Shown: piece by piece, positions 1 through 9,091 of the stretch | How the letters are laid out: each line of letters starts with the position of its first letter | Numbering within the stretch: position 1 is the first letter of the stretch | NCBI GenBank assembly: GCA_018221105.1 | Contig: JAAOYA010000001.1 | Span: forward strand, 221,733-285,732 | Source of the DNA: Candidatus Woesearchaeota archaeon | GTDB taxonomy: Archaea > Nanobdellota > Nanobdellia > Woesearchaeales > JAAOYA01 | Reading direction: 5' to 3' | DNA length: 64,000 nucleotides | Position numbers and translations under genes: made by a program | Notes under the pieces: generated by a model | The model's database searches: none | What the model saw: the letters and a program-made list of their open reading frames with translations, nothing else | Told to the model about the DNA's origin: nothing

Positions 1-227
1 TTGTCTTTTGTTTTTCCGAGTTTTGTTTGGTGATCATCAATTTCTTTATCAGTCCATGCTTCGCGCTCGCCTAGATCGTTTAATTCTTGTATTGTCATGC
101 CGCGCTCTATTGCCAAACGACCCCTTAGGGCTCCCATGCTGACATGTTCTAAACCTAGTTGATCAGCTATCATTCTTGCAACTGTTGTCTTGCCACTGCC
201 TGGCATTCCAGAAATTGTTATTATCAT
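1..227 (-). CDS. cytidylate kinase-like nucleotide kinase, N-terminal part
   Basis: The gene reads leftwards and runs off the window; the first 75 residues are visible. It starts with a P-loop, GMPGSGKTT at residues 7-15, followed by a helix and a segment (LGLEHVSMGALRG) that fits the short archaeal cytidylate kinase group of P-loop kinases, which phosphorylate CMP/dCMP with ATP. In that family the acidic-basic stretch ending in a lysine-rich segment precedes the NMP-binding part, which lies outside the window here. It is divergent to the RNase HII gene, with about 86 bp between the starts. Other P-loop kinases of the adenylate or dephospho-CoA kinase type cannot be excluded from the N-terminus alone. 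Confidence 0.6.
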   Translation of the reverse strand, partial: MIITISGMPGSGKTTVARMIADQLGLEHVSMGALRGRLAIERGMTIQELNDLGEREAWTDKEIDDHQTKLGKTKD

Positions 228-313
228 GCGCTAGCAATTCTTGTTTTATTTAAAAAAATATTGTTTTGTAAAAAAACATATTTTAATAAAACACAACATT
301 CTTTGAACTTAGT

Positions 314-964
314 ATGATTGTTGCAGGTGTTGAAGAAGCAGGCCGTGGCCCTGTCATCGGACCTCTTGTGATGGCAGTGTGCACTATTGAAGATTCTCGC
401 GAAGGAGAACTAGCGCGCATCGGCGTCAAGGACAGTAAGTTGTTAACTCCAAAGCAGCGTGAGCACTTGTTTGAAAAAATTAAAAAAATTGTTAAAGAAT
501 TTGACATATTGATTGTTTCAGCAGCACAAGTCGACAAAGCATTAGATGATGAAACATTGAATCTTAATTGGCTTGAAGCAATAACCAGTGCGAAACTAAT
601 AAATAATGTTACTTGTGACATGGCAATACTTGATTGTCCTTCTAATAATCTTAAAGATTACGAAAAGTATGTTGCGCGTTTACTTGATGCTCCAATAAAA
701 CTTGTTGTCGAGCACCGCGCGGACGTGAATTATTTGATTGTTGCAGCAGCAAGCATTTTAGCTAAGGTCACTCGTGATCGCGAGATTGAAAAACTTAAAA
801 AGAAAGTGCGCCACAATTTTGGCAGTGGTTACCCGTCAGACCCTACTACTAAAAAGTTTTTAGAAGACTATTATGATAAATATCCTGAGCTTTTTCGAAA
901 AACGTGGGCTTCATACAAAAACGTTGTAAAGCGTAAGGATCAGACTAAGCTTGATGGTTTTTAA
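314..964 (+). CDS. rnhB: ribonuclease HII
   Basis: This 216-residue protein cleaves the RNA strand of RNA-DNA hybrids and ribonucleotides embedded in DNA. The length and order of motifs fit archaeal RNase HII: the N-terminal catalytic motif at residues 5-12, VKDSKLLTPKQRE at 38-50, the Asp of AILD at 107, and ADVNYLIVAAASILAK at 136-151 with its Asp at 137. The odd point is the first catalytic acid. The usual motif is GIDEAGRG, but here it is GVEEAGRG, so Asp7 is replaced by Glu. The remaining three acids (Glu8, Asp107, Asp137) are present. It ends convergently with the next gene, overlapping by 4 bp. The family call is firm; full activity is not certain. Confidence 0.93.
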   Translation: MIVAGVEEAGRGPVIGPLVMAVCTIEDSREGELARIGVKDSKLLTPKQREHLFEKIKKIVKEFDILIVSAAQVDKALDDETLNLNWLEAITSAKLINNVTCDMAILDCPSNNLKDYEKYVARLLDAPIKLVVEHRADVNYLIVAAASILAKVTRDREIEKLKKKVRHNFGSGYPSDPTTKKFLEDYYDKYPELFRKTWASYKNVVKRKDQTKLDGF

Positions 965-1563
965 CCTAGTATTATCATTCTGTTATCGCGGTGTAGTGTT
1001 TGTTTGACACTCAAGAATGCTTTGTTCATTAATTCGTCACTAACATTTAAGATTGTTCCCTCGCGTGGGTCTAGGATTGTGTAATTGTTATTTTTGTAAT
1101 CTATTATTGGTATGAATTGGCTTTTGGCTTTGGTGCCACGAATTACTCCAGCGTTTAATCGAGCTATTAATTTTTTTGATTTGCCAAGTAATTTTTTGAT
1201 GTATGCTAGTTCAAAGTCTGACTCTAATATTTCTACTCCTTCTTTGACTGCATCCTCATATAATATTTTTGAAGTGTAGGTTGCGTCGTTGACATCGCTT
1301 AACTTGTAGCTTTCAAAGCGATAGTTTGGAAACTTGTAATTTTTATCGCCTACTAACACTTTTACTCTAAGACCTTGTTTTTTTGCAACTCTCGCTAAAC
1401 CATATATTGAGCAGCCTTTCATTGGTAGTGCAGCACTCTCGCGCCACACCCGGTTTTCGTTTTCTTTGTTTAGCTTGTAGCGTGGCAAGTAATAATGTAT
1501 TAAACTCATAAGCCCTGCTGCTGCTGAAGTGTACTCGCTTGAAGCCTTGTAAGGTTTTATCAT
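961..1563 (-). CDS. peptidase C39-like protein, apparently without catalytic Cys
   Basis: A 200-residue protein whose layout resembles the C39-like (DUF3335-type) cysteine peptidase fold: an N-terminal helix, a WRES/GCSIYGLARVAKKQG segment at about 41-65, a central helix with KKLL, then IPIIDYKNNNYTILDPREG near residues 150-169, which resembles the His/Asp-bearing strands of the family. The N-terminal nucleophile motif, normally of the TCGPA type, reads TSAAAGLM at residues 12-19, so no cysteine is available there. The position expected for the catalytic His (a GHWV-type strand) also lacks His. It is probably a non-catalytic relative, perhaps a peptide-binding protein. The similarity is judged by eye and is moderate. 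Confidence 0.5.
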   Translation of the reverse strand: MIKPYKASSEYTSAAAGLMSLIHYYLPRYKLNKENENRVWRESAALPMKGCSIYGLARVAKKQGLRVKVLVGDKNYKFPNYRFESYKLSDVNDATYTSKILYEDAVKEGVEILESDFELAYIKKLLGKSKKLIARLNAGVIRGTKAKSQFIPIIDYKNNNYTILDPREGTILNVSDELMNKAFLSVKQTLHRDNRMIILG

Positions 1564-1601
1564 TGCGTGAAGAAATTATTTTATAGTATAAAAACTTAAT
1601 C

Positions 1602-1997
1602 CTAAACCAAGTATTTATCGTTAGTATACTCGCGTTGTTCTCGTGCTAAATCGTAAGCTTTTTGTGTTGCTGCATCAACTGCGTCGTTTAGTGTGGCGCC
1701 AGCATCGTATGCACTTAGCATTGCTCGCAGTGCAGCCTCTACTTTCATAGGTCCTTTATCAGCCAACTCATATATACTTGTAAGTATCAAATTTTTGTCA
1801 GGGTGTTGTTCTAGTTCAACACTTAATAGTCCTCGACCGTTTGTTGGAATATCTAAATAAACTTCTAGCCCTTTTAGGTTATTAAGTACTAGTTCTTCAA
1901 TGCTATACTCTCGTGCTTGTTCTCTTAAACTATTTGTTGCATCTTTTGAATTTAGCAATAATTTCTTTATTTTCTCAATAAGGTTTTGTTGTTGCAT
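1602..1997 (-). CDS. hypothetical protein, 131 aa
   Basis: I do not recognise this family. It is a soluble, mostly helical 131-residue protein with no signal peptide or membrane segment. Residues 1-40 are a charged helix. A central strand-like stretch (LEVYLDIPTNGRGLLSVELEQ) follows, then an alanine-rich helical part (ALRAMLSAYDAGATLNDAVDAATQKAYDLAREQ). It lies on the minus strand between two other small uncharacterised genes, with 38 bp to the downstream gene. The ATG start is the only plausible one. Confidence 0.6.
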   Translation of the reverse strand: MQQQNLIEKIKKLLLNSKDATNSLREQAREYSIEELVLNNLKGLEVYLDIPTNGRGLLSVELEQHPDKNLILTSIYELADKGPMKVEAALRAMLSAYDAGATLNDAVDAATQKAYDLAREQREYTNDKYLV

Positions 1998-2047
1998 TTT
2001 CTTCTAGTTGTTCACTGGCTTTCTACAAAGAGTTTTTAGAATTGTGA

Positions 2048-2338
2048 TTACGCGTGTCCTGCAACAATTGATAGTTCTGGTTGTGGAGGGATTTTGGTTT
2101 TTGCAACGCTTAATATTTTATCCACTAGCCCGCCAAAAAGATCTTCATCTTCAATTTTTCGTGTTACTTCTCTAATTGATTTACCACTGTATGTGAAACT
2201 TCCTTCAGGGTATCTAACGTCTAAAATCGCTACTGAAACAGCATTTTTACCTTCGGAAATACTAATATGCTGTCCTTGCGGCCCGTAAACTGTTCTAGTT
2301 GGAGCGTTTTGAAGATGTTGAGGCATATTATAATCCAT
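2048..2338 (-). CDS. hypothetical protein, 96 aa
   Basis: No family is recognised. The frame is open from 2362, but the second Met codon at 2338 is preferred because a TATA box (TTTATATA on the minus strand, 2362-2369) lies 31 nt upstream of it, the spacing seen for leaderless starts across this window. The product has a short strand-rich N-terminus (TRTVYGPQGQHISISEG), a hydrophobic strand (VSVAILDV) and a helix with alternating charges (REVTRKIEDEDLFGGLVDKIL). No Cys clusters or membrane segments are seen. Confidence 0.6.
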   Translation of the reverse strand: MDYNMPQHLQNAPTRTVYGPQGQHISISEGKNAVSVAILDVRYPEGSFTYSGKSIREVTRKIEDEDLFGGLVDKILSVAKTKIPPQPELSIVAGHA

Positions 2339-2361
2339 ACTAATATAATGGAGGCAACCCA

Positions 2362-2369
2362 TATATAAA
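2362..2369 (-). promoter_or_regulatory. TATA box of the 96-aa gene
   Basis: TTTATATA on the minus strand, about 31 nt before the ATG at 2338. It decides the internal Met as the start. Confidence 0.55.
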
Positions 2370-2510
2370 CTTATTGTTTTTTCCGGTTTTAGGGGTTGTT
2401 TTCGCTTTCAAAATTCGAAAAAAAGCCCATTTTACCTTATTTTTTTTAAAAATAAGGTTTTTTAAGTCTTTTTCATTATTGTTTTTTATTAGTTATTTTT
2501 AAATCGTAAG

Positions 2511-2520
2511 TTTTAAATAA
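2511..2520 (+). promoter_or_regulatory. TATA box of smc
   Basis: TTTTAAATAA. The expected transcription start near 2540 lies after the upstream TTG at 2536 and before the ATG at 2551, which supports the ATG as the start of SMC. Confidence 0.55.
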
Positions 2521-2550
2521 CCCTTACTGCACTCTTTGTTTTGCATTCAA

Positions 2551-5500
2551 ATGACAAAAATTAATAAACTAGTATTGAGGGGTTTCAAAAGCTTTGCTCG
2601 AAAGACAGAGCTTGTTTTTGGCGACAATTTTAATTGTGTTTTAGGGCCTAATGGTTCTGGAAAGAGCAATATTATTGATGCTTTGTGTTTTGTTCTTGGG
2701 AAAACTAGTGCTAAGGGTTTGCGTGCTGAAAAAAGCGCTAATTTAATATATAATGGAGGCAAGAAAAAGAACCCTGCAAAAGATGCTGAAGTTAGCATTT
2801 ACTTTGATAATTCTAAAAAGATTTTTCCAACTGATGATGTTGAAGTTAAGATTTCTCGGATTGTTAAACAGAGCGGTCAATCAACTTATAAGATTAATGA
2901 TAAGACTCGTACTCGTCAGCAAATGCTTGATTTGATGTCTTTAGCAAAGGTTGATCCTGATGGCTATAATATTATTTTGCAGGGCGATATTGTTCGTTTT
3001 GTTGAAATGAGTACTGGCGAGCGCCGCTCTTTAATCGAAGAAATTGCGGGCATTAATGTTTACGAGGATAAGAAGAAGAAAGCTGTCAACGAGCTTAATA
3101 AGGTCGAAGAAAGGCTTAAAGAGGCCGATATTATTTTATCAGAGCGTCAAGTTCACCTTCAAGAATTAAAAAAGGAGCGTAATCAAGCGTTGAAGTTTAA
3201 AGAATTGAAAGATAAGATTAATCAAAACAAGGCAACACAATTGCACATTCAAATAACTAAAAAAAGTGATTCTCTTAAAAAATTGTCTGATGGTATTAGA
3301 AAAGAACAATTAAGTCTTGAGAGTTATGAAAAAGATATTGAACAATTAAAAAAAGTTATTGATGATAAACGAAGTGAAATTGACAGTATTAACAAAGAGA
3401 TTGAACAAAAAGGTGAAAAAGAACAGGTTGAACTTCACAAGATTATTGAGAATTTAAAAGTTGATTTGGCGACTGCAAAGCAACGTTTGGAAACTGTTAT
3501 AGAAGAGCAGGAGAAGATTGTTAGGCGTAAAGAAGAATTGCAAAAAAATATTTCTGAAGTTGAAGGTAAAATTAAACGGTTGAATTCTGAAAAAGAACAA
3601 ATCGCTAAAACTCTTGAAGTTGATAAAAAGCAAGTTGAACAAATTGAAGAAAAAATTAAAGTTTTCAAGACCAAGAACAAGTTAGATGATGCTGGCAGTA
3701 TAGAGCAAAGTATTGAAACAATTGATAAGAGTGCTGAAGAGCAAGAAAGAAATATTTTGTCGCTTCGCCAAGACCAACAGGAATTGCTTCGCAAAAAAGA
3801 CAAGTTAGAATTTCAAGTTGAAGGTATTGACGAGAAAATCAATAAGGTTTTAGAGGTTGAAAAAGAAAATAAAGAAGCTGTAGAAAAGCTTAAAGCTCAA
3901 AAGGCTGATTTTAAAAAAACCACTTTAGAACTGTCAAAATCTTTAGAGGAGAGTTCTTCTATGGCTGCACAGCTTGAGACTGCGCGCGCAAAAGTGTTGA
4001 GTGCTAAAGAAGAGCTTGCGAAACTTACTGCCCGCCAGGCAAGCATTTTAGAGTTTAGCGCTGGCAATAATGCTATTAGGACAATACTGGATTTGAAAAA
4101 TAAAATGCGGGGCATTTATGGTACTGTCAGCGAACTTGGAGAAGTTCAATCAAAGTATTCTCAAGCATTGCAAGTTGTTGCTGCGAGCAAACTGAACAGT
4201 ATTGTTGTAGAAGATGATAAAGTTGCTGCTGAGTGTATTAAGCATTTGAAAACTAATAGGTTGGGAACTGCTAGTTTTTTGCCGCTTAACAAGATTCGCT
4301 CTCGTCCAATTAGTCCTGAGGCCCTCACTGCTTCTAAAGCTGTTGGCGCTCACGGCTTAGCTATTGACTTGGTAAGCTATGATGTTAAGTTTAAAAAAGT
4401 TTTCAGTTATGCTTTTGGCTCTGCAATTGTTGTTGACAATATTGATGTTGCAAGGCGTATTGGAATTGGTGTTGCTAAAATGGCAACTTTAGAGGGTGAC
4501 TTGACAGACTTGAGCGGTGCTATGCATGGCGGTTTTAGATCAAAAACTCGGGGTTCTGGTTTTAAAGAAAAAGAATTGAATCGTGATATTAAAGAGTATG
4601 AGGAAGTCATCAATCAAAAAACTAGTGTTATTGAACGATTACAGAGTAATCAAAAAGCTAATGATGATAGTATTGAGCGGTTGCGCAATCACAAAGCAAG
4701 CCTTGAGGGCGATATTATAACTCTTGAAAAAACTTTACACTTAGACTCTGATGACATGCAAGCGTCAAGAGTTCAAAAAAGTGAATTGCAAGAAGAAATT
4801 GGTAGTGTTGATAAAACACTTAGTGAGTTATCAAACAATATTAGTAGTGCTAATAAAGAAATAGCACAGGTCAAGATAGAAAAACAACAGTTGCGCAACA
4901 AGATTAGTGAATTGCGCAATCCAAGATTGTTAGCAGAACTTAACGCTCTAGAACAAAAAAGAACTGAGTTGCGCGAAAAGAACATTCGTTACAGTAGCGA
5001 TATTAAAAACATTGAAGAAAATATAGGTTCTATTTTGAGCAGTGAGGTCGAGAACACTCAAAGGATTATAAAACAGTTAGAAAAAGAACGCCTTGATTTT
5101 ACTGATGAACAAAAAGGTTTGAAAGAAAAGATTAAAACTTTGCAAGAAGATGTTAAAATTAAAGAAGCAGCGCAAAAAGAGTTCTATCAAAAATATAAGG
5201 GTTTGTTTACAAAACGACAAGCTACTGACGATGCAATGCGTGCTAGCGAGCAAAAACTTGCAGTAGCGCAAGAAAAAACTAAGGATTTAGAGCTTAAAAT
5301 TAACGGTGTTAGTTTAGAGCAGGCTCGCATTAAAGCAGAAAAAGCAGCACTCGATAAAGAGTTCGAAGAGTACAAGGATGTCAAATTGTTAAAGAATGTT
5401 AGCGAAGCTGATGTTAATCGTGAAATTAATGCTTTTGAGCGAATGATGGAAAACATTGGCAGTGTTAACATGAAAGCTTTAGAAATTTATGATGTTGTAG

Positions 5501-6045
5501 AGAAAGAGTATAAGGAATTATTAAACAAAAAAGAAACTCTTGGTTTGGAGCGTGAAGACGTGCTGCTTTTGATGAACGAAATCGAGAGTAAGAAACGTGA
5601 ATTGTTCTTGCAAACTTTTGACGTGGTAAACCATAATTTTAAAGAAACTTACAAAGAATTGCAAGCTAAGGGAGAAGTCAACTTGATGCTTGAAGATCCT
5701 AATGACCCGTTCAATGGTGGCGTTTTGATAAAGGTTAGAATCGTTGGAAACAAATATTTAGATATTCGCAGTTTAAGTGGTGGCGAGAAAACAATGGCTG
5801 CTCTAGCATTCATTTTTAGTATTCAAGAACATGACCCTGCAAGCTTTTACTTGCTTGATGAAGTTGACGCTGCTCTTGACAAGCACAACAGCGAAAAATT
5901 ATCAAATTTGATAAGAGATTATTCAAAAAAAGCACAGTATATTATGATAAGCCACAATGATGGCATCATTAGTGAAGCAGACCAACTCTATGGTGTTAGC
6001 ATGCAAGCAGACAACATAAGCAAAGTAGTGAGCTTGAAAATCTGA
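2551..6045 (+). CDS. smc: chromosome segregation protein SMC
   Basis: A full-length SMC of 1164 residues. It is an ATP-driven DNA-organising dimer acting in chromosome compaction and segregation. The N-terminal ATPase half has Walker A GPNGSGKS at residues 32-39. A long coiled coil follows, then a glycine-rich hinge (around 500-660, with LGTASFLPL and SGAMHGGFR), and a second coiled coil. The C-terminal half has the signature LSGGEKTMAALAF at about 1075 and Walker B FYLLDEVDAALD at about 1100-1111. The frame is open from a TTG at 2536, but the ATG at 2551 gives the usual N-terminus (MTKINKLVLRGFKSF) and fits the TATA box. No ScpA or ScpB gene is adjacent in this window. Confidence 0.97.
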   Translation: MTKINKLVLRGFKSFARKTELVFGDNFNCVLGPNGSGKSNIIDALCFVLGKTSAKGLRAEKSANLIYNGGKKKNPAKDAEVSIYFDNSKKIFPTDDVEVKISRIVKQSGQSTYKINDKTRTRQQMLDLMSLAKVDPDGYNIILQGDIVRFVEMSTGERRSLIEEIAGINVYEDKKKKAVNELNKVEERLKEADIILSERQVHLQELKKERNQALKFKELKDKINQNKATQLHIQITKKSDSLKKLSDGIRKEQLSLESYEKDIEQLKKVIDDKRSEIDSINKEIEQKGEKEQVELHKIIENLKVDLATAKQRLETVIEEQEKIVRRKEELQKNISEVEGKIKRLNSEKEQIAKTLEVDKKQVEQIEEKIKVFKTKNKLDDAGSIEQSIETIDKSAEEQERNILSLRQDQQELLRKKDKLEFQVEGIDEKINKVLEVEKENKEAVEKLKAQKADFKKTTLELSKSLEESSSMAAQLETARAKVLSAKEELAKLTARQASILEFSAGNNAIRTILDLKNKMRGIYGTVSELGEVQSKYSQALQVVAASKLNSIVVEDDKVAAECIKHLKTNRLGTASFLPLNKIRSRPISPEALTASKAVGAHGLAIDLVSYDVKFKKVFSYAFGSAIVVDNIDVARRIGIGVAKMATLEGDLTDLSGAMHGGFRSKTRGSGFKEKELNRDIKEYEEVINQKTSVIERLQSNQKANDDSIERLRNHKASLEGDIITLEKTLHLDSDDMQASRVQKSELQEEIGSVDKTLSELSNNISSANKEIAQVKIEKQQLRNKISELRNPRLLAELNALEQKRTELREKNIRYSSDIKNIEENIGSILSSEVENTQRIIKQLEKERLDFTDEQKGLKEKIKTLQEDVKIKEAAQKEFYQKYKGLFTKRQATDDAMRASEQKLAVAQEKTKDLELKINGVSLEQARIKAEKAALDKEFEEYKDVKLLKNVSEADVNREINAFERMMENIGSVNMKALEIYDVVEKEYKELLNKKETLGLEREDVLLLMNEIESKKRELFLQTFDVVNHNFKETYKELQAKGEVNLMLEDPNDPFNGGVLIKVRIVGNKYLDIRSLSGGEKTMAALAFIFSIQEHDPASFYLLDEVDAALDKHNSEKLSNLIRDYSKKAQYIMISHNDGIISEADQLYGVSMQADNISKVVSLKI

Positions 6046-6078
6046 ACATTTATTAATTCTCAAAACATTTCTTTTTTC

Positions 6079-6771
6079 ATGACTGATAAAATTGTAATGG
6101 TCGATTTTGCAGGCACGTTGGTTAAGGCTTCTGTTATTGAAGAGGCTAACGAGTTTCGCTCAAAAGTCTTAGAGCGTGGGTTGCCTTCAATTGAAGAGCA
6201 CGCTCATCCTGACGAATTATACAAAGCTAATCGTGAATTTGTAGAAAAACTTACCGGGTTGACAAAAGACTTAAAAGTTCAGTATCGAAAAAATGATTTA
6301 GAGTTTATGGAGTTAACCGGCGAGCAATTACAAAACCAGGTCGCAACTAATCTTTTTCAGATTGGAATGTACATGAGCGCAAAAAAACACGGTCTTTCAA
6401 TTGTGCCCGAAGGTTTTGTAGAACAACTACAAAGAATTCAAAAGGCAGGCTATAAGCTAGCGATTGTTTCTGGTGTACGGACCGATATTATTTCAGGAAT
6501 GTTGCAAATCGCGAAGATTCCTGTTGCATTTGATTTTGTTATTGGCCAACCTCCAATTCTTGGAGTTAACAATGAAGAAAACATCAAATTATTACAAGAA
6601 AAAGGAACTGTCACGTTTGTTATTGGTGACAAGCTTAGCGACTTAGAACCTGCAAAAGGAGTTGGTGCTAAGACTGTTTTTGTAAAATGGGGTCATCCGA
6701 GCGGTGGCGAAGAAGAATTTGCTGATTATACAATTGAGAAACCTGAAGAGTTAGAAAAAATAATAAGTTAG
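6079..6771 (+). CDS. HAD-superfamily hydrolase
   Basis: A 230-residue HAD phosphatase-like protein. Motif I is VDFAGTLV, with the nucleophile Asp9. The second acid of the usual DxDGT is Ala11, a pattern known from phosphonatases (DxAGT) and some other HAD branches. Motif II is IVSGV near 133-137 and motif III/IV is VIGDKLSDLEPAKG at about 189-202, with the Mg-binding Asp residues. The insert between motif I and the core is a helical cap. A TTTATTAA element about 29 nt upstream suggests its own leaderless transcript, although it follows smc by only 33 bp. The substrate is unknown. Confidence 0.85.
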   Translation: MTDKIVMVDFAGTLVKASVIEEANEFRSKVLERGLPSIEEHAHPDELYKANREFVEKLTGLTKDLKVQYRKNDLEFMELTGEQLQNQVATNLFQIGMYMSAKKHGLSIVPEGFVEQLQRIQKAGYKLAIVSGVRTDIISGMLQIAKIPVAFDFVIGQPPILGVNNEENIKLLQEKGTVTFVIGDKLSDLEPAKGVGAKTVFVKWGHPSGGEEEFADYTIEKPEELEKIIS

Positions 6772-6782
6772 TTCTGAATAAT

Positions 6783-6790
6783 TTTATAAA
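6783..6790 (+). promoter_or_regulatory. TATA box of the HEAT-repeat gene
   Basis: TTTATAAA, whose first base is 29 nt before the ATG at 6812, the leaderless spacing of this genome. Confidence 0.6.
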
Positions 6791-6811
6791 TAAGTTATTT
6801 GCCAGTGTTCT

Positions 6812-7747
6812 ATGGAACATGTCAAATTCGATGGTTTTTCTTTTAATAAGAAACCTCTGGCTGTACTACAAGAAGAAGTTAATTCTCAAGGTTATCAAGT
6901 TGAAAAGACTTTTAATGAAGCTGAGCTTTTGTGGTTGCCAAATCTTGATAGGCAAAGACTTGAGCGCGGAGTGAGTGATGATCACATGAGAGAGCAATAT
7001 CTTTTGATGAAGGGCTTGCTCACAGATCCTGATATTCCTGGACAAGCTACTTTGTATGGTGAATTTGTTTATGATTGCGGCAATAGTTATGAGTGGGTTG
7101 AAGACGAGTTTGGCAGGATTGGAATGATTGTAGATGTTGGCGATTTACAATTGGAAGAACTATTAGATGATCTAAGGGAAGTTGTATTGCATGACACTCA
7201 CCCACTATGTCCTATGGCTGCTTGTGAAGCTATTGGCAATGTTGGCACTGAAAAAGCTGCTGAGTATTTGTGCGATATTGCAGAAAGTAGTGGCGAGCAT
7301 GGTATGTGGGCTGCCGAGCAATTAACTAGACTCTCATACACTTCTGTAGGTCCAAAGTTATGCCATATTCTTGATAAGGAATTAGAAAAAGTTCCAGATT
7401 ACGCGCGCTCAGTTAGTTTTGAGTCAGGGGTTAATACTTTAGGTTTTTGTATTAAAGCCCTTGGTGAACTCACAACAGTTGATGCGCTAGAAGGATTGAA
7501 AAAAGGTGTTGTGTTTGATAATGATCATGTTCAAGCGTGGTCCCGCTTAGCTTTAGATAGGTGGATACATAAGTCTTTAGTTAGTATTGCAGATAATAGT
7601 GCAATGTTTAATGTTGAAGAAAGAACGGGCCTAGTTAAAAAAACTATTATTGCTTATGGTATTGAAACAAGAAAAAGTTTTTATGATACTGGGCGATTGC
7701 CTGTTAGTGCTGATATGGTTTTGTCAGTTGTGCAAGGAAAAACATGA
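6812..7747 (+). CDS. HEAT-repeat protein, deoxyhypusine-hydroxylase-like
   Basis: A 311-residue soluble protein. The middle region (about 120-290) consists of paired helices with HEAT or PBS-lyase-like repeats, clearest at residues 134-155 (PMAACEAIGNVGTEKAAEYL) and around 220-240 (CIKALGELTTVDALEGLKKG). HEAT proteins of this kind act as binding scaffolds. In eukaryotes the same repeats form deoxyhypusine hydroxylase, but the paired His-Glu iron ligands of that enzyme are not clearly conserved here. The N-terminal 110 residues are not recognised. It has its own TATA box and no close operon partner, so a specific role cannot be given. Confidence 0.7.
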   Translation: MEHVKFDGFSFNKKPLAVLQEEVNSQGYQVEKTFNEAELLWLPNLDRQRLERGVSDDHMREQYLLMKGLLTDPDIPGQATLYGEFVYDCGNSYEWVEDEFGRIGMIVDVGDLQLEELLDDLREVVLHDTHPLCPMAACEAIGNVGTEKAAEYLCDIAESSGEHGMWAAEQLTRLSYTSVGPKLCHILDKELEKVPDYARSVSFESGVNTLGFCIKALGELTTVDALEGLKKGVVFDNDHVQAWSRLALDRWIHKSLVSIADNSAMFNVEERTGLVKKTIIAYGIETRKSFYDTGRLPVSADMVLSVVQGKT

Positions 7748-7823
7748 TATATTAATATCAACAAACCATACAACTTCTACAAATTCAACAACTTCTACGA
7801 AAAAGCTTTCAATATACAATTAA

Positions 7824-9065
7824 CTATATTAGTTTAGTTATTAATTGCTTTTTTTCTTTGCCGCTAGCAAGATCTCGCACTGTGACCTTGTTTTGTTTTA
7901 GGTCTTTCTCGCCAACAATAACAGCAAATTTAGCACCGCTCTTTGAAGCAGCACTAAGCATTTTAGAAAGGTTGCGCTCGCTAATGTCAACTTCAACAGA
8001 ATACTTTTGTCGCAGCTGCGTTGCAATAGTATTGACTGTTTTTTCACTAACACCGCTAAGTGGCGTGATATAATAATCAACGCTGGAAATGTTTGATGGT
8101 AGCTTGCCTAATTTTTTCAAAAATAATTCTAGGACTACATCGCCAAAAGCGTAGCCTACACCAGGACATTTTTCTCCGCCAAAGTCAGTGACTAAGTTGT
8201 CGTAGCGCCCACCACCAGCAATCGCGCGAAACTCTCGACGTTTGTCAAAGACTTCAAAAACAGTTGAAGTATAATAGTCAAAGCCTCGCATTATGCTAAG
8301 ATCTAATTGTATGAATTTGTTGTAGCCTTTGGCTTTTAGTAAACTAATAACTTCGTCTAATTCGTCGTAGCCATCGTATTCTTTTAGTTTTGACAAATCT
8401 GTTATTGTTAAAAAATTGTTTAATTCTTTCAATTGTTTATTGTCAAGTCCTAGTTTTTTTGCTTCGCTGTCAAACTCTTTTTTTGAAATCTTATCTTTTT
8501 TGTCGACTAAACGTGATAGTTCTACAATATTTTTTTTGTTTGTGATACTTGTAAAAGCGTTTTCTATTAATTTTCTATTGCCTAGTCGTATGTAGAAGTC
8601 TTTTTCGTTGCAATCATAACTTTTCATTAATTCTATTGCTGTTGCAATGATTTCCGCGTCTGCTTTCATAGAATCTAACCCTAGACAGTCAATGTTAAAT
8701 TGAAAGAATTCTCTGAGGCGTCCGCTTTGTGGTTGTTCGTAGCGCCAAAATCGTCCTATAGAATACCAGCGTAATGGTTTTGATAGTTCTTTTTGTTTGG
8801 CGGCAACCATTCTAGCTAAAGTTGGTGTTAGTTCTGGTCTGATAGCAACTTTGCGCCCTCCTTTGTCTTTGAAAACATACATTTGCTGTGGAATCTCGCT
8901 GCCGCTTTTTAACTCCCATAATTGTGATGGCTCTAACAGTGGCCCTTCATAGTCGAGGTATCCAAAAGCTTTCGCTACATTGATCATTTTTTCAAACAAA
9001 TAGTTTTGTACTGCTTTGTTTTCGGGATAAAAGTCCCTTGTGCCTTTTAGGCTTTGTACTTTCAT
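7824..9065 (-). CDS. hisS: histidyl-tRNA synthetase
   Basis: A 413-residue class II aminoacyl-tRNA synthetase that charges tRNA-His. Motif 1 and 2 regions are visible (KGTRDFYPE at 6-14; IRPELTPTLARM; RFWRYEQPQSGRLREFFQFN with the motif 2 Arg). The HisRS-specific histidine-binding segment GGGRYDNL is near 284-291, and motif 3 follows at about 301-312 (PGVGYAFGDVVL). The C-terminal anticodon-binding domain covers about 320-413. Length is normal for the family. It follows bud32 on the same strand with a 26-bp gap, and a TTAAAAAA element about 30 nt before the start may give it its own promoter. Confidence 0.95.
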   Translation of the reverse strand: MKVQSLKGTRDFYPENKAVQNYLFEKMINVAKAFGYLDYEGPLLEPSQLWELKSGSEIPQQMYVFKDKGGRKVAIRPELTPTLARMVAAKQKELSKPLRWYSIGRFWRYEQPQSGRLREFFQFNIDCLGLDSMKADAEIIATAIELMKSYDCNEKDFYIRLGNRKLIENAFTSITNKKNIVELSRLVDKKDKISKKEFDSEAKKLGLDNKQLKELNNFLTITDLSKLKEYDGYDELDEVISLLKAKGYNKFIQLDLSIMRGFDYYTSTVFEVFDKRREFRAIAGGGRYDNLVTDFGGEKCPGVGYAFGDVVLELFLKKLGKLPSNISSVDYYITPLSGVSEKTVNTIATQLRQKYSVEVDISERNLSKMLSAASKSGAKFAVIVGEKDLKQNKVTVRDLASGKEKKQLITKLI

Positions 9066-9091
9066 AAGAATTAGTGAACCAAATTGGTTTT

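Noticed and set aside
7771..7798. CAACTTCTAC twice, possible repeat array
   Set aside because: Only two 10-bp copies; no array or spacer structure like CRISPR.
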